Positions 44,625 to 55,026 of a stretch of 64,000 nucleotides of DNA are shown one piece after another (position 1 is the first letter of the stretch; each line of letters starts with the position of its first letter). Position numbers and translations under genes: made by a program. The stretch is from Neotamlana nanhaiensis (GTDB taxonomy: Bacteria; Bacteroidota; Bacteroidia; Flavobacteriales; Flavobacteriaceae). Below the pieces are notes generated by a model. It did not search any database, was not told the origin of the DNA, and worked only from the letters and a program-made list of their open reading frames with translations. The stretch is from assembly GCF_000943555.1 (NCBI RefSeq), contig NZ_JTDV01000011.1:21258-85257 (forward strand), given 5' to 3'.

Positions 44625-45617
44625 TTAATCTTTATCTAATTTATATTTGCTTAAGTCCATTCCGAAATTTAAACCTTTAACGTTTACTAGTTCTTCTAGC
44701 TCGGTTAAAGACTTTTTACCAAAGTTACGGAACTTCATTAAGTCATTTTTATTGAATGATACTAAGTCACCTAAAGTATCAACTTCAGCAGCTTTTAAAC
44801 AGTTAAGTGCACGTACAGATAAATCCATATCAACTAACTTTGTTTTAAGTAACTGTCTCATGTGAAGTGATTCTTCATCATAAGTTTCAGTTTGTGCAAT
44901 TTCATCAGCTTCTAAAGTTATGCGCTCATCAGAGAATAACATGAAGTGGTGAATTAACGTTTTTGCAGCTTCGGTTAAAGCGTCTTGTGGAGTGATTGAT
45001 CCATCAGTGAAAATTTCAAAAACTAACTTTTCGTAATCGGTTTTTTGCTCTACACGATAGTTTTCAATACTATACTTAACGTTTTTTATTGGCGTATAAA
45101 TTGAATCTGTAAAAATAGTTCCTATAGGAGCCGAAGGTTTTTTGTTTTCTTCAGCAGGTACATATCCTCTACCTTTTTCAATTGTAATTTCTAAATTTAA
45201 ATTTACTTTAGGATCTAAGTTACAAATTACTAACTCTGTGTTTAATACTTGGAATCCTGAGATAAATTTTTGAAAATCGCCAGCAGTAATACGGTCTTGA
45301 CCAGAAATTGAGATTGAAACCGATTCGTTATCGATATCGTCAATTTGTCTTTTAAAACGTACTTGCTTTAAATTTAAAATGATTTCAGTAACATCTTCTA
45401 CAACACCTGCGATAGTTGAGAATTCGTGATCTACACTTTCGATGCGTACCGATGTAATTGCAAAACCTTCTAAAGAAGATAGTAACACACGTCTTAATGC
45501 GTTACCTACTGTTAAACCATAACCTGGTTCTAGTGGTCTGAATTCGAACTTACCTTCGAAATCAGTAGAATCAATCATGATTACTTTGTCCGGCTTTTGA
45601 AAATTAAATACTGCCAT
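44625..45617 (-). CDS. rpoA: RNA polymerase alpha subunit
   Basis: A 330-residue alpha subunit. The N-terminal dimerisation domain ([28 protein letters not shown]) and the C-terminal DNA/activator-binding domain with helix-hairpin-helix ([37 protein letters not shown]) are both complete. Located between rpsD and rplQ, as usual in the alpha operon. Confidence 0.97.
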   Translation of the reverse strand: MAVFNFQKPDKVIMIDSTDFEGKFEFRPLEPGYGLTVGNALRRVLLSSLEGFAITSVRIESVDHEFSTIAGVVEDVTEIILNLKQVRFKRQIDDIDNESVSISISGQDRITAGDFQKFISGFQVLNTELVICNLDPKVNLNLEITIEKGRGYVPAEENKKPSAPIGTIFTDSIYTPIKNVKYSIENYRVEQKTDYEKLVFEIFTDGSITPQDALTEAAKTLIHHFMLFSDERITLEADEIAQTETYDEESLHMRQLLKTKLVDMDLSVRALNCLKAAEVDTLGDLVSFNKNDLMKFRNFGKKSLTELEELVNVKGLNFGMDLSKYKLDKD

Positions 45618-45715
45618 AGTTTTTTCTTCGTTTTAATTGTTATTTAGTTGCGCGGTTTATAAGTTTGAAGAAGTACGAATAAACCCTTTGGCTAAATACC
45701 AATGGTTGTTAATTA

Positions 45716-46321
45716 TTATTTAGAGTATAATTCGACGATGAATTGCTCGTTGATGTTTTCTGGAATCTGGATTCTTTGAGGAACAGATACGTAAGTACCT
45801 TGTTTTGTGTCGTTGTTCCAAGTAATCCATTCAAAAACATTGCTTGAGTTTGCTAAAGAACGCTCGATAGCTTCTAAAGACTTCGATTTTTCTCTTACAG
45901 CTACAACATCACCAGCTTTTAATTGGTAAGAAGGAATGTTTACTAACTCACCATTTACTGTAATATGTCTGTGAGAAACTAATTGTCTAGCGCCACTTCT
46001 AGTTGGTGAAATTCCCATACGGAAAACCACGTTATCTAAACGCGACTCACATAATTGTAATAACACTTCACCAGTAATACCTTGTGCAGCTCTTGCTTTT
46101 TTAAATAAGTTTCTGAATTGACGCTCTAAAATACCGTAAGTGTATTTTGCTTTTTGCTTTTCTTGTAACTGAATAGCATATTCAGATTTTTTACCACGAC
46201 GACGGTTGTTACCGTGTTGCCCTGGAGGGTAATTTCTTTTTTCGAAAGACTTATCGTCTCCAAAAATAGCCTCGCCAAATTTACGAGCTATTTTAGTTTT
46301 AGGACCAGTATATCTTGCCAT
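45716..46321 (-). CDS. rpsD: 30S ribosomal protein S4
   Basis: A 201-residue primary 16S-binding protein. The N-terminal region lacks the four zinc cysteines of some S4 proteins (C-minus form) and goes straight to RRRGKKSEY; the S4 RNA-binding domain ([27 protein letters not shown]) is intact. In many bacteria S4 represses the alpha operon. A terminator and -7 box sit between it and rpsK, so it may head its own unit. Confidence 0.97.
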   Translation of the reverse strand: MARYTGPKTKIARKFGEAIFGDDKSFEKRNYPPGQHGNNRRRGKKSEYAIQLQEKQKAKYTYGILERQFRNLFKKARAAQGITGEVLLQLCESRLDNVVFRMGISPTRSGARQLVSHRHITVNGELVNIPSYQLKAGDVVAVREKSKSLEAIERSLANSSNVFEWITWNNDTKQGTYVSVPQRIQIPENINEQFIVELYSK

Positions 46322-46427
46322 TTTAAAATTAAATTATGAGAGTGTTTGTGAATTAAGGTCTTAATCTTATCCTCCGACAAACGTTAATCTCTCGTTGATA
46401 CTTGTTTATATTATTTTTTTCGGATTG

Positions 46428-46435
46428 CAAATGTA
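46428..46435 (-). promoter_or_regulatory. -7 promoter element before rpsD
   Basis: The minus strand reads TACATTTG followed by C, a perfect TAnnTTTG, 12 bases after the internal hairpin and about 107 bases before the rpsD ATG. The -33 region lies in the hairpin and is not a good TTTG match. Confidence 0.38.
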
Positions 46436-46446
46436 CATAAAAAAAC

Positions 46447-46474
46447 AAATATCAGCTATAAATAGCTGATATTT
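46447..46474 (-). terminator. Internal hairpin terminator between rpsK and rpsD
   Basis: AAATATCAGCTAT and ATAGCTGATATTT form a perfect 13-bp stem around two bases, followed on the minus strand by GTTTTTTTATG. It lies 24 bases after the rpsK stop, inside the alpha operon. Confidence 0.7.
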
Positions 46475-46498
46475 ATTTAAGTTACATAAAATATGCAA

Positions 46499-46882
46499 TT
46501 ATACTCTACGACGTTTTGGAGGACGACAACCGTTATGTGGTAGTGGAGTTACATCGATAATTTCGGTAACTTCGATACCCGCATTGTGGATTGAACGGAT
46601 AGCAGATTCTCTACCATTTCCTGGTCCTTTAACGTATACTTTTACTTTCTTTAAACCCGCTTCTGAAGCTACACCTGCAGCATCTTCGGCAGCTAATTGA
46701 GCTGCGTAAGGCGTGTTTTTCTTTGAACCTCTAAATCCCATTTTACCAGCAGATGACCATGAAATTACATCGCCGTTTTTGTTGGTAAGTGAAATAATAA
46801 TGTTATTAAAAGAAGCAGTAACGTGAGCCTCACCATTTGCTTCAACAATAACTTTACGTTTTTTTGTACTTGTCTTTGCCAT
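46499..46882 (-). CDS. rpsK: 30S ribosomal protein S11
   Basis: A 127-residue platform protein of the small subunit. [21 protein letters not shown] and the C-terminal [17 protein letters not shown] are typical. It lies between the rpsM gene and an internal terminator; the spacer on its 5' side carries copy A of a duplicated repeat. Confidence 0.97.
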   Translation of the reverse strand: MAKTSTKKRKVIVEANGEAHVTASFNNIIISLTNKNGDVISWSSAGKMGFRGSKKNTPYAAQLAAEDAAGVASEAGLKKVKVYVKGPGNGRESAIRSIHNAGIEVTEIIDVTPLPHNGCRPPKRRRV

Positions 46883-46890
46883 ATTCTTTT

Positions 46891-46983
46891 AGTTTTTAGT
46901 TGCTAGCTTTTAGTTATTGGAATCCTAAACTTTTACATTTCAAACAGATTCTTCTAACGTCCAAATACTAATGAACTAATGAC
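46891..46983. repeat. Intergenic repeat, copy A (rpsM-rpsK spacer)
   Basis: About 93 bases beginning AGTTTTTAGTTGCTAGC, with AATCCTAAAC and CAGATTCTTCTAACGTC inside. It aligns over its whole length with copy B at 47379-47463, at roughly 80-85 percent identity by eye, with small gaps. It fills nearly the entire spacer. Confidence 0.8.
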
Positions 46984-47000
46984 TGATTAATTTATTTTAC

Positions 47001-47369
47001 TTATGCTTTTTTCTTGTTAGCAACAGTTTTTCTTTTACCTTTTCTTGTTCTCGAGTTGTTTTTAGTGCGTTGTCCTCTTAAAGGAAGTCCCGCTCTGTGA
47101 CGAATACCTCTGTTACATCCAATATCCATTAAACGTTTAATGTTTAATTGAGTTTCAGAACGTAATTCTCCTTCAATGGTAAAGGCTGAAATAGCCTCAC
47201 GAATACCACTAATGTCGTCATCAGTCCAATCTTGAACTTTGGTACTTTCATCAACTTTAGCTGTAGCTAAAATTTCTTTTGCTCTACTTCTACCTACACC
47301 GTAGATATAAGTTAAAGAGATAACACCTCTTTTGTTTTTTGGTATGTCTACACCTGCAATTCTTGCCAT
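47001..47369 (-). CDS. rpsM: 30S ribosomal protein S13
   Basis: A 122-residue head protein that contacts the 50S subunit and the P-site tRNA. The [31 protein letters not shown] start and the basic end [27 protein letters not shown] are standard. It is bracketed by two copies of the intergenic repeat. Confidence 0.97.
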   Translation of the reverse strand: MARIAGVDIPKNKRGVISLTYIYGVGRSRAKEILATAKVDESTKVQDWTDDDISGIREAISAFTIEGELRSETQLNIKRLMDIGCNRGIRHRAGLPLRGQRTKNNSRTRKGKRKTVANKKKA

Positions 47370-47378
47370 ATTGATTAT

Positions 47379-47463
47379 AGTTTTTAGTTGTTAGCTTTTA
47401 GTTGTTAGAATCCTAAACATTTCTATTTCAAGCAGATTCATCTAACGTCTAATTACTAATGAC
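47379..47463. repeat. Intergenic repeat, copy B (rpmJ-rpsM spacer)
   Basis: About 85 bases beginning AGTTTTTAGTTGTTAGC, with AATCCTAAAC and CAGATTCATCTAACGTC in the same order as copy A. Short direct repeats of the TAGTTGTTAG type lie inside it. Confidence 0.8.
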
Positions 47464-47476
47464 CATTATTTCTTTT

Positions 47477-47593
47477 TTATCCTTGTCTTTGCTTAAATCT
47501 AGGATTCTTTTTGTTAATTACGTAAAGTCTACCTTTTCTGCGCACGATTTTACAATCTGCACTTCTTTTCTTTACTGATGCTCTTACTTTCAT
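47477..47593 (-). CDS. rpmJ: 50S ribosomal protein L36 (zinc-free form)
   Basis: A 38-residue protein, too short for usual ORF filters. Reading the minus strand gives [19 protein letters not shown], then [18 protein letters not shown]. The last three zinc ligands of the classic CxxC...CxxxxH form are replaced, leaving one Cys, so this is the zinc-independent type. It lies between infA and rpsM as expected. Confidence 0.93.
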   Translation of the reverse strand: MKVRASVKKRSADCKIVRRKGRLYVINKKNPRFKQRQG

Positions 47594-47600
47594 CTTTTTT

Positions 47601-47634
47601 AAGTTTAAGGTTTAAGGTTTAAAGTTTAAGGTTT
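47601..47634. repeat. Tandem GTTTAAR heptamers in the infA-rpmJ spacer
   Basis: Five near-identical 7-base units of the form GTTTAAG/GTTTAAA follow one another; a partly inverted echo (ACTTTAAACTTGAAACTT) follows at about 47652-47672. It resembles the start of the rplC upstream spacer. Confidence 0.6.
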
Positions 47635-47679
47635 GTCGTGTTAATTAACTTGAAACTTTAAACTTGAAACTTAGAACTA

Positions 47680-47895
47680 TTAGTATCTATAAGTTATACG
47701 AGCCTTAGTTAAATCGTAAGGACTCATTTCTAATTTTACTTTATCACCTGGTAATAATTTAATGTAATGCATACGCATTTTACCAGATATGTGTGCTGTC
47801 ACAATGTGACCATTTTCTAATTCTACACGAAACATCGCATTAGATAATGCCTCTATAATTGTTCCGTCTTGCTCAATTGCTGCTTGTTTTGCCAT
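47680..47895 (-). CDS. infA: Translation initiation factor IF-1
   Basis: A 71-residue OB-fold factor that occupies the A site of the 30S subunit during initiation. [25 protein letters not shown], then the [34 protein letters not shown] end, are typical. It is 10 bases after secY, on the same transcript. Confidence 0.97.
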   Translation of the reverse strand: MAKQAAIEQDGTIIEALSNAMFRVELENGHIVTAHISGKMRMHYIKLLPGDKVKLEMSPYDLTKARITYRY

Positions 47896-47905
47896 AGTAT
47901 AATAA

Positions 47906-49252
47906 TTACGCTACTGCCTTTCTGTTTTTACCTGTCTTCATTAAGCCATCGTAATGTCTGTTTAACAAATAAGAATTAATTTGTTGCATAGTATCGATAG
48001 CAACCCCAACCATAATTAACAACGATGTTCCACCAAAAAACATGGCCCATGTTTGTTGTACTCCCATAAGTTTAACAATAAATGCAGGGAAAATTGCAAT
48101 TAAAGCTAAGAATATAGATCCTGGTAAGGTTATTTGCGACATGATTTTATCTAAATACTCAGACGTTTCAGTACCCGGACGAATACCTGGAATAAAACCA
48201 CCACTACGTTTTAAATCGTCGGCCATTTTATTAGTAGGTACCGTAATTGCAGTATAAAAATATGTAAATACAATAATTAATAATGCAAATGTTAGGTTGT
48301 AAGTAAATCCGAATAAATCAGAATAGTTAGTAGTTAACCAAGCTCCAAAGCTAGTATCTTTTAAGAAAGACGATCCACCAATTAAACCTGGAACAAACAT
48401 AATAGCTTGCGCAAATATAATTGGCATTACACCAGAAGCATTTAATTTTAACGGTATGTATTGTCTAGAACCAGCAACGGCTGCTTTTTCATAACCACCA
48501 GTGGCTGTTCTTCTAGCGTATTGTACAGCAATTTTGCGAACACCCATTACTAACATAATAGATGCTAGAATAATTACAAACCAAATTACAAGTTCAAAAA
48601 GAATTAACATTACATTGTTACCTTCTAATCGTGTTGCAGCGTTTTGTAAAAAGGCCTGTGGTAAAGTAGCAATAATACCTACCATAATTAATAATGAAAT
48701 ACCATTACCAATACCTTTATCGGTAATTTTTTCACCTAACCACATGGCAAAAATACAACCCGTTACTAAAATTGAAACTGAAGAGAAATAAAATGTAAAT
48801 CCAGTTCCTAATAAAAAGGCACTTTGAGGAATACCTAAAGCAGGTAAACTAGCTAAATAACCTGGTGCTTGTAATAAACAAATAGCGATGGTTAACCAAC
48901 GTGTAATTTGTGTTATTTTCTTTTGACCACTAGCTCCTTCTTTTTGTAACTTCTGTAGATAAGGAATAGCAATTCCCATTAATTGTACAACAATAGAAGC
49001 AGAAATGTATGGCATAATACCCAGTGCAAATACTGAAGCATTCGCAAAGGCCCCACCTGTAAAGGCATTAAGTAAGCCTAATAAACCGCTATCTGTACTA
49101 TCAGATAAACCGCCTAATTGAGCTGCATCAATACCAGGTAAAACTACTTGAGCACCAAATCGATAAACTAATAACAAGGTTAAAGTAACCACTATACGGT
49201 TTCTTAGTTCCTCGATTTTCCATACATTTTTAATTGATTCTATAAACTTCAT
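47906..49252 (-). CDS. secY: Protein translocase subunit SecY
   Basis: A 448-residue channel subunit of the Sec translocon with ten membrane helices. [48 protein letters not shown] and [17 protein letters not shown] are conserved signature segments. It has the standard place between rplO and infA. Confidence 0.97.
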   Translation of the reverse strand: MKFIESIKNVWKIEELRNRIVVTLTLLLVYRFGAQVVLPGIDAAQLGGLSDSTDSGLLGLLNAFTGGAFANASVFALGIMPYISASIVVQLMGIAIPYLQKLQKEGASGQKKITQITRWLTIAICLLQAPGYLASLPALGIPQSAFLLGTGFTFYFSSVSILVTGCIFAMWLGEKITDKGIGNGISLLIMVGIIATLPQAFLQNAATRLEGNNVMLILFELVIWFVIILASIMLVMGVRKIAVQYARRTATGGYEKAAVAGSRQYIPLKLNASGVMPIIFAQAIMFVPGLIGGSSFLKDTSFGAWLTTNYSDLFGFTYNLTFALLIIVFTYFYTAITVPTNKMADDLKRSGGFIPGIRPGTETSEYLDKIMSQITLPGSIFLALIAIFPAFIVKLMGVQQTWAMFFGGTSLLIMVGVAIDTMQQINSYLLNRHYDGLMKTGKNRKAVA

Positions 49253-49266
49253 ACGTATAAAATGTC

Positions 49267-49719
49267 TTAAATTGTTACTGCTTCACCACCAGCAGCCTCG
49301 ATAGCCGCTTTTGCAGATGCAGTAAACTTATGAGCAGATACTTTTAATTTTGCTTTTAATTCGCCACGACCTAATATTTTTACTAAGTCGTTTTTACCAA
49401 CTAAACGGTTTGCAAATAATGCATCAAAATCTACAGTATCATTTATTTTCTTATCATCAACCAATTGTTGTAAAGTATCTAAGTTTACACCTTGATATTC
49501 TACGCGGTTAATGTTTGTAAAACCAAACTTAGGAACACGTCTTTGAAGCGGCATTTGTCCACCTTCAAAACCTAATTTCTTAGAATAACCAGAACGTGAC
49601 TTAGCTCCTTTGTGACCACGTGTAGCAGTACCACCTTTACCAGAACCTTGACCACGACCAACGCGTTTTCCTTGGCTTTTTACTGAACCTTGTGCAGGTT
49701 TTAAATTACTTAAATCCAT
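49267..49719 (-). CDS. rplO: 50S ribosomal protein L15
   Basis: A 150-residue 23S-binding protein. The Gly/Lys-rich N-terminal half (GKRVGRGQGSGKGGTATRGHKGAKSRSG) threads the rRNA; the C-terminal half is globular. It lies 14 bases before secY. Confidence 0.97.
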   Translation of the reverse strand: MDLSNLKPAQGSVKSQGKRVGRGQGSGKGGTATRGHKGAKSRSGYSKKLGFEGGQMPLQRRVPKFGFTNINRVEYQGVNLDTLQQLVDDKKINDTVDFDALFANRLVGKNDLVKILGRGELKAKLKVSAHKFTASAKAAIEAAGGEAVTI

Positions 49720-49735
49720 TTTTCAGTTTTATTTT

Positions 49736-49915
49736 TTAAGCTTCTTCAACAGAAACTAAATGTGACACTTTTGCAACCATACCAAGAATATTTGGTGTAG
49801 CTTCAAATTCTTTTACTTGTCCAATCTTTCTAAGACCAAGAGCTTCTAAAGTTCTTTTTTGTCTTAACGTACGATTGATTGCGCTTTTAACTTTTGTTAC
49901 TTTAATCTTTGCCAT
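49736..49915 (-). CDS. rpmD: 50S ribosomal protein L30
   Basis: A 59-residue protein read directly from the minus strand: AKIKVTKVKSAINRTLRQK, with TLEALGLRKIGQV in the middle and HLVSVEEA at the end. Length is normal for bacterial L30. It fills the gap between rpsE and rplO. Confidence 0.94.
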   Translation of the reverse strand: MAKIKVTKVKSAINRTLRQKRTLEALGLRKIGQVKEFEATPNILGMVAKVSHLVSVEEA

Positions 49916-49927
49916 TTCTGATTCTTA

Positions 49928-50452
49928 TTAAGCGTTAAAAACTTGTTCAAGTGTAATACCTCTATCTCTAGCAATAGTTTTTGCATCTCTTAATTGTAAT
50001 AAAGCATCAAAAGTGGCTTTTACAACGTTATGTGGGTTTGAAGACCCTTGAGATTTTGATAATACATCGTGCACACCAACGGCTTCTAATACTGTTCTTA
50101 CAGCACCACCGGCAATTACACCTGTACCAGGAGCAGCAGGAATAATGTTTACTCTTGCTCCACCGTATTTACCTTTTTGCTCGTGAGGTAAAGTTCCTTT
50201 AATAATTGGAATACGAACTAGGTTCTTTTTAGCATCTTCAACAGCTTTTGCAATTGCACTAGCTACATCTTTAGACTTTCCTAAACCTTGTCCTACAACA
50301 CCAGCTTCATCACCAACCACAACGATTGCCGAGAAACCAAATGCTCTACCACCTTTTGTTACTTTTGTAACTCTTTGTACACCAACTAAACGATCTTTAA
50401 GATCTAATCCACTTGGTTTTACTAACTCTGCGCTTTTATATTTTTGAAACAT
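49928..50452 (-). CDS. rpsE: 30S ribosomal protein S5
   Basis: A 174-residue protein at the mRNA entry site. The double-stranded RNA-binding-like N-terminal domain ([32 protein letters not shown]) and the second domain ([29 protein letters not shown]) are intact. The loop bearing the usual spectinomycin-resistance sites shows no obvious deletion. Confidence 0.97.
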   Translation of the reverse strand: MFQKYKSAELVKPSGLDLKDRLVGVQRVTKVTKGGRAFGFSAIVVVGDEAGVVGQGLGKSKDVASAIAKAVEDAKKNLVRIPIIKGTLPHEQKGKYGGARVNIIPAAPGTGVIAGGAVRTVLEAVGVHDVLSKSQGSSNPHNVVKATFDALLQLRDAKTIARDRGITLEQVFNA

Positions 50453-50458
50453 AATATC

Positions 50459-50815
50459 TTAGAATTTAAGTCCTGCTTCTCTAGCTCCTTCAGCTAATGA
50501 TTTTACTCTACCATGGTATAAGTAACCACCTCTATCGAAAGCGATAGTTTCTATACCTGCTTTAAGTGCTTTCTCAGCTATAGCCTTACCTACTAATTTA
50601 GCAGCTTCAACTTTATTAACTTTAGCAGTATCTATACTTTTATCTCTTGAAGATGCTGATCCTAGTGTTACACCAGTTACATCGTCAACTATTTGAGCAT
50701 AAATTTCTTTATTACTTCTGTAAACAGCTAATCTAGGTCTTGCTTCTGTACCAGAAACTACCTTACGAATTCTGTTTTTTATTCTTAATCTTCTTTCGTT
50801 CTTTGTTAATGCCAT
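50459..50815 (-). CDS. rplR: 50S ribosomal protein L18
   Basis: A 118-residue 5S rRNA-binding protein. [38 protein letters not shown] and the tail [25 protein letters not shown] are canonical. It lies 6 bases before rpsE. Confidence 0.97.
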   Translation of the reverse strand: MALTKNERRLRIKNRIRKVVSGTEARPRLAVYRSNKEIYAQIVDDVTGVTLGSASSRDKSIDTAKVNKVEAAKLVGKAIAEKALKAGIETIAFDRGGYLYHGRVKSLAEGAREAGLKF

Positions 50816-50826
50816 AACTAAATTTA

Positions 50827-51369
50827 TTAAGCTGATTTACCTGCTTTTCTTCTAATTTCCTCACCAACAAACTTAATACCTTTTCCTTTGTAAGGTTCAG
50901 GTTTTCTAAAGCCACGGATTTTAGCAGCTACTTGACCAACAAGTTGTTTGTCAAAAGAAGTTAGTTTTACAATTGGATTCTTACCTTTTTCTGAAACAGT
51001 TTCCACTTTAACTTCTGGAGCAATATCCATAACGATGTTGTGTGAAAAACCGATAGCAAGGTCTAACTTTTGTCCTTGGTTTGATGCTCTATAACCTACA
51101 CCAACCAATTCTAATTCTTTAGTCCATCCTTTTGATACACCTTCAATCATGTTAGCAATTAACGCTCTGTATAAACCGTGTTTAGCTTTGTGATCTTTAG
51201 TTTCAGCAGAACGAGAAACAACCACATTTGCTTCTTCAACTGCGATCTCAACTGTATCGAAACTTTGAGTTAATTCTCCTAATTTTCCTTTTACAGTTAC
51301 AGCGTTATCTTTAACACTAACTGTTACACCTTCTGGAATGGCTACTGGATTTTTCCCTATTCTTGACAT
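50827..51369 (-). CDS. rplF: 50S ribosomal protein L6
   Basis: A 180-residue protein made of two related domains; the first begins [18 protein letters not shown], and the end [24 protein letters not shown] is the L6 signature. It contacts the sarcin-ricin loop region used by EF-G. Confidence 0.97.
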   Translation of the reverse strand: MSRIGKNPVAIPEGVTVSVKDNAVTVKGKLGELTQSFDTVEIAVEEANVVVSRSAETKDHKAKHGLYRALIANMIEGVSKGWTKELELVGVGYRASNQGQKLDLAIGFSHNIVMDIAPEVKVETVSEKGKNPIVKLTSFDKQLVGQVAAKIRGFRKPEPYKGKGIKFVGEEIRRKAGKSA

Positions 51370-51388
51370 TTCTTTTAGGTTTTAAAAA

Positions 51389-51787
51389 TTAGTAAACGTA
51401 ACATAAAACTTCACCACCTACATTTTCTTTTTTGGCTTGTTTACCTGTCATTACACCATGAGATGTAGAAACGATGGCAATACCTAAACCATTAAGAATT
51501 CTTGGTAACTCATCGGCACCAGCATACTTACGTAAACCTGGAGTACTAATGCGTTGAAGCTTTTTAATTACTGGTTCTTTTGTTTCTTTGTTGTACTTAA
51601 GAGCAATTTTAATTGTTCCTTGTACAGTTGAATCATCAAACTTATAACTTAAAATATATCCTTGTTCGAATAATATTTTAGTTATGTTTTTCTTTAAATT
51701 AGAAGCAGGAATCTCTACCACTCTGTGGTTAGCACGCACTGCGTTTCTAATTCTAGTAAGATAATCCGCGATTGGATCTGTATACAT
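51389..51787 (-). CDS. rpsH: 30S ribosomal protein S8
   Basis: A 132-residue 16S-binding protein. [26 protein letters not shown] and the C-terminal [31 protein letters not shown] are canonical. In E. coli S8 represses the spc operon; the same here is inference only. Confidence 0.97.
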   Translation of the reverse strand: MYTDPIADYLTRIRNAVRANHRVVEIPASNLKKNITKILFEQGYILSYKFDDSTVQGTIKIALKYNKETKEPVIKKLQRISTPGLRKYAGADELPRILNGLGIAIVSTSHGVMTGKQAKKENVGGEVLCYVY

Positions 51788-51860
51788 ATTTATTAATTTG
51801 CGGTAGTGGTTTTCAAGAAACTCTTTCTCTTGAACCTAAAACCAATTTATAATTCTTTTT

Positions 51861-52130
51861 TTACCAACTAGCTTTTTTAACCCCTGGGATTAAGCCTTTG
51901 TTAGCCATTTCTCTAAACATAACACGAGAAATACCAAAGTTTCTCATGTAACCTTTAGGTCTTCCTGTAAGCTTACATCTATTATGCATGCGAATAGGAG
52001 AAGCGTTTTTAGGTAACTTTTGTAATGCTTCGTAATCTCCAGCTTCTTTTAAAGCTTTACGTTTCTCGGCATACTTAGCTACTGTTTTAGCTCTTTTTAC
52101 CTCACGGGCTTTCATTGATTCTTTAGCCAT
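51861..52130 (-). CDS. rpsN: 30S ribosomal protein S14 (zinc-free form)
   Basis: An 89-residue S14 of the long, C-minus type with a single Cys ([21 protein letters not shown]). The zinc-ribbon CxxC pairs are absent. It lies 73 bases before rpsH. Confidence 0.97.
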   Translation of the reverse strand: MAKESMKAREVKRAKTVAKYAEKRKALKEAGDYEALQKLPKNASPIRMHNRCKLTGRPKGYMRNFGISRVMFREMANKGLIPGVKKASW

Positions 52131-52133
52131 ATC

Positions 52134-52685
52134 TTAGTTCTTTTTAAAAGGTAATCCTAGTTCGGTTAATAATGATTTTGCTTCTTTATCTGTTTCGGCA
52201 GAAGTTACAAATGTAATATCCATACCTGAAATTTTGTTTACCTTATCAATATTTATTTCAGGAAATATGATTTGTTCTGTGATACCTAAGTTATAGTTAC
52301 CACGACCATCGAAACCTGTAGCTTTAATTCCGTTAAAATCTCTTACACGAGGTAAAGCAGAAGTTACTAATCTATCTAAGAATTCGTACATTCTTTCGCC
52401 TCGTAAAGTTACTTTAGCGCCAATTGGCATGCCTTTACGTAATTTAAAAGAAGCAACATCCTTTTTAGATAAAGTTGCTACGGCTTTTTGTCCAGATATA
52501 GTAGTTAATTCTTCTACAGCGTAGTCGATTAATTTTTTATCTGCCACTGCAGCACCAACACCTTTAGATATTACTATCTTTTGTAGTTTTGGAACTTGCA
52601 TTACATTTTGATATCCAAATTCGTCTGTAAGAGCTGCAATTACTCTGCTTTTATACTCTTCTTTAAGTCTAGGTGAATATGCCAT
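52134..52685 (-). CDS. rplE: 50S ribosomal protein L5
   Basis: A 183-residue 5S rRNA-binding protein. [46 protein letters not shown] and [29 protein letters not shown] are canonical. It lies 3 bases before rpsN. Confidence 0.97.
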   Translation of the reverse strand: MAYSPRLKEEYKSRVIAALTDEFGYQNVMQVPKLQKIVISKGVGAAVADKKLIDYAVEELTTISGQKAVATLSKKDVASFKLRKGMPIGAKVTLRGERMYEFLDRLVTSALPRVRDFNGIKATGFDGRGNYNLGITEQIIFPEINIDKVNKISGMDITFVTSAETDKEAKSLLTELGLPFKKN

Positions 52686-52687
52686 AA

Positions 52688-52999
52688 CTATATTACTTCA
52701 TTAGATTTTACTGAGAATCTCACTTTTTTATCACCTTCTACTCTGTAACCTACGCGAGTTGTTTCACCTTTAGCAGTTAACAACGATAAGTTAGAGATGT
52801 GAATTGGTGCTTCCTTCTCTACAATACCACCTTGTGGGTTTTGAGCACTTGGCTTAGTGTGTTTTTTCACCAAGTTAACACCCTCAACAATGGCTTTGTT
52901 TTTTTCTATTAATACCTTTTGTACTTTACCTTCGGCACCTTTGTGGTCTCCAGCAATTACTTTTACGGTATCTCCAGTTTTAATTTTAAGCTTTGTCAT
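52688..52999 (-). CDS. rplX: 50S ribosomal protein L24
   Basis: A 103-residue assembly-initiator protein with the KOW motif ([24 protein letters not shown]) near its start. It lies 2 bases before rplE. Confidence 0.96.
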   Translation of the reverse strand: MTKLKIKTGDTVKVIAGDHKGAEGKVQKVLIEKNKAIVEGVNLVKKHTKPSAQNPQGGIVEKEAPIHISNLSLLTAKGETTRVGYRVEGDKKVRFSVKSNEVI

Positions 53000-53011
53000 C
53001 TTAATAATGTA

Positions 53012-53380
53012 TTAAAGCACTTCTGGTGCTAATGATACAATTTTCATGAATTGTTTATCACGAAGTTCTCTAGCAACAGGACCAAATACACGTGTACCTC
53101 TCATTTCACCCGCTGGGTTTAATAATACACAAGCATTATCATCGAATCTAATATAAGATCCATCTGGTCTTCTTACTTCTTTTACAGTACGAACTACTAC
53201 TGCGGTTGATACGGCACCTTTTTTAATGTTACCGTTTGGTGTAGCATCTTTTACAGAAACTACAATTTTATCACCAACAGAAGCGTATCTTCTTTTAGTA
53301 CCCCCTAGAACACGAATGGTTAAAACCTCTTTTGCTCCAGTGTTGTCTGCTACTTTTAATCTTGATTCTTGTTGTACCAT
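53012..53380 (-). CDS. rplN: 50S ribosomal protein L14
   Basis: A 122-residue protein at the subunit interface. [27 protein letters not shown] and the [30 protein letters not shown] end are canonical. It lies 2 bases before rpsQ in the opposite reading sense of coordinates, i.e. just downstream of it. Confidence 0.97.
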   Translation of the reverse strand: MVQQESRLKVADNTGAKEVLTIRVLGGTKRRYASVGDKIVVSVKDATPNGNIKKGAVSTAVVVRTVKEVRRPDGSYIRFDDNACVLLNPAGEMRGTRVFGPVARELRDKQFMKIVSLAPEVL

Positions 53381-53382
53381 AA

Positions 53383-53640
53383 TTATTTCGCTCTTTCAAT
53401 TATTTCAACTAATCTCCAACATTTAGATTTACTTAAAGGTCGTGTTTCCATGATTCTTACAGTATCTCCTTCGTTGCAGTCATTTTTCTCGTCGTGCGCA
53501 ACATATTTTTTTGTTTTTAACACGAACTTTCCATACATAGGGTGTTTTACTTTTTTCACCTCAGAAACCACAATTGATTTCTGCATTTTGTTACTTGTAA
53601 CAACTCCTATACGTTCTTTTCTTAAATTTCTTGTTTCCAT
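53383..53640 (-). CDS. rpsQ: 30S ribosomal protein S17
   Basis: An 85-residue OB-fold protein. [25 protein letters not shown], then [33 protein letters not shown], are standard. It lies between rpmC and rplN. Confidence 0.97.
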   Translation of the reverse strand: METRNLRKERIGVVTSNKMQKSIVVSEVKKVKHPMYGKFVLKTKKYVAHDEKNDCNEGDTVRIMETRPLSKSKCWRLVEIIERAK

Positions 53641-53652
53641 ATTTAAGCAGAA

Positions 53653-53844
53653 TTATTGTGAATCTCTTTTAGTTAATTCGGTCGCAATTCTAGCAACAGT
53701 GCGTCTTGCACTACGTAACTGAATTGGATTTTCTAAAGGAGAAATTGCATGAGCCAATTTTAGGTCTGAATAACTCTTTTTTACTTCACTAAGTTTTTCC
53801 TGTAACTCAGCAACAGATAATTCTTTAATTTCTGATTGTTTCAT
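53653..53844 (-). CDS. rpmC: 50S ribosomal protein L29
   Basis: A 63-residue two-helix protein near the exit tunnel. KQSEIKELSVAELQEKLSEVKKSYSDLKLAHA then NPIQLRSARRTVARIATEL match the family. Confidence 0.96.
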   Translation of the reverse strand: MKQSEIKELSVAELQEKLSEVKKSYSDLKLAHAISPLENPIQLRSARRTVARIATELTKRDSQ

Positions 53845-53856
53845 AATCTTAAATTA

Positions 53857-54276
53857 TTATGCTTCGTAATCTCTAGCGATTAAAAACTTAGTTTTAACTG
53901 GTAGCTTTTGTGCTGCAAGACGTAATGCTTCTTTAGCCACGTCTAATGGCACACCACCTATTTCAAAAAGTACTCTTCCTGGTTTTACAACAGCTACCCA
54001 TAATTCTACGGCACCTTTACCTTTACCCATACGTACTTCAAGAGGCTTTTTTGTGATAGGCTTGTCTGGAAATATTTTAATCCATAACTGCCCTTCTCTT
54101 TTCATGTAACGTGTAGCGGCAATACGTGCTGCTTCAATTTGACGAGATGTTATAAATACAGAGTCTAATGCTTTTATTCCAAAGGTTCCGTTTGAAAGTT
54201 GATGCCCTCTTCCGGCATTACCTTTCATACGTCCTTTTTGCTGCTTACGAAATTTTGTTCTTTTAGGCTGTAACAT
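53857..54276 (-). CDS. rplP: 50S ribosomal protein L16
   Basis: A 139-residue protein near the peptidyl transferase centre. [32 protein letters not shown] and [30 protein letters not shown] are canonical. The Arg of the RMGKGKG loop is in place. Confidence 0.97.
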   Translation of the reverse strand: MLQPKRTKFRKQQKGRMKGNAGRGHQLSNGTFGIKALDSVFITSRQIEAARIAATRYMKREGQLWIKIFPDKPITKKPLEVRMGKGKGAVELWVAVVKPGRVLFEIGGVPLDVAKEALRLAAQKLPVKTKFLIARDYEA

Positions 54277-54297
54277 GTTTCTTTACTTTATAAAAAA

Positions 54298-55017
54298 TTA
54301 CTTTCTACTGCGACGAGGTCCTTTGTTTCCGCGTCCAGCGCCACCTTTTCCTTGCTTTTTAGATAAACCTACAAGCGGAGAAAGCTCTCTTTTACCATAT
54401 ACTTCACCTTTCATGATCCATACTTTTACACCTAATCTACCATAAGTAGTATGTGCTTCAACTAAAGCATAGTCAATATCGGCTCTAAAGGTTGATAAAG
54501 GAATACGTCCTTCTTTGTAGTGTTCGCTACGTGCCATTTCAGCACCATTTAAACGACCACTAATTTGGATTTTAATTCCTTCAGCATTCATACGCATTGT
54601 AGCAGCGATAGCCATTTTGATTGCACGACGGTAAGAAATACGATTTTCAATTTGTCTTGCAATACTCGATGCTACTAAAAATGCATCTAGTTCAGGTCTT
54701 TTAATTTCAAAGATGTTAATCTGAACTTCTTTACCAGTAATTTTCTTAAGCTCTTCTTTTAACTTGTCTACCTCTTGACCGCCTTTACCAATAATGATAC
54801 CTGGGCGAGCTGTAGTGATAGTAACGGTTACAAGTTTAAGCGTACGCTCAATAATTACTCTACTTACACTAGCTTTAGAAAGACGTACGTGAACGTATTT
54901 TCTAATTTTATCGTCTTCGGCAAGCTTATCTCCATAATCATTACCTCCGTACCAGTTAGATTCCCATCCTCTGATAATACCTAAGCGATTTCCGATTGGA
55001 TTTGTTTTTTGTCCCAT
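54298..55017 (-). CDS. rpsC: 30S ribosomal protein S3
   Basis: A 239-residue protein at the mRNA entry site. The N-terminal KH domain ([21 protein letters not shown]) and the C-terminal S3 domain ([30 protein letters not shown]) are intact; a Gly/Arg/Lys-rich tail follows. Confidence 0.97.
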   Translation of the reverse strand: MGQKTNPIGNRLGIIRGWESNWYGGNDYGDKLAEDDKIRKYVHVRLSKASVSRVIIERTLKLVTVTITTARPGIIIGKGGQEVDKLKEELKKITGKEVQINIFEIKRPELDAFLVASSIARQIENRISYRRAIKMAIAATMRMNAEGIKIQISGRLNGAEMARSEHYKEGRIPLSTFRADIDYALVEAHTTYGRLGVKVWIMKGEVYGKRELSPLVGLSKKQGKGGAGRGNKGPRRSRK

Positions 55018-55026
55018 ACTTCTATC

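Noticed and set aside
46891..47463. CRISPR-like repeat array around rpsM
   Set aside because: There are only two copies, they diverge, and a ribosomal gene lies between them; no cas genes are present.
53369..53722. A 117-codon plus-strand frame across rpsQ and rpmC
   Set aside because: Antisense to two certain ribosomal genes.
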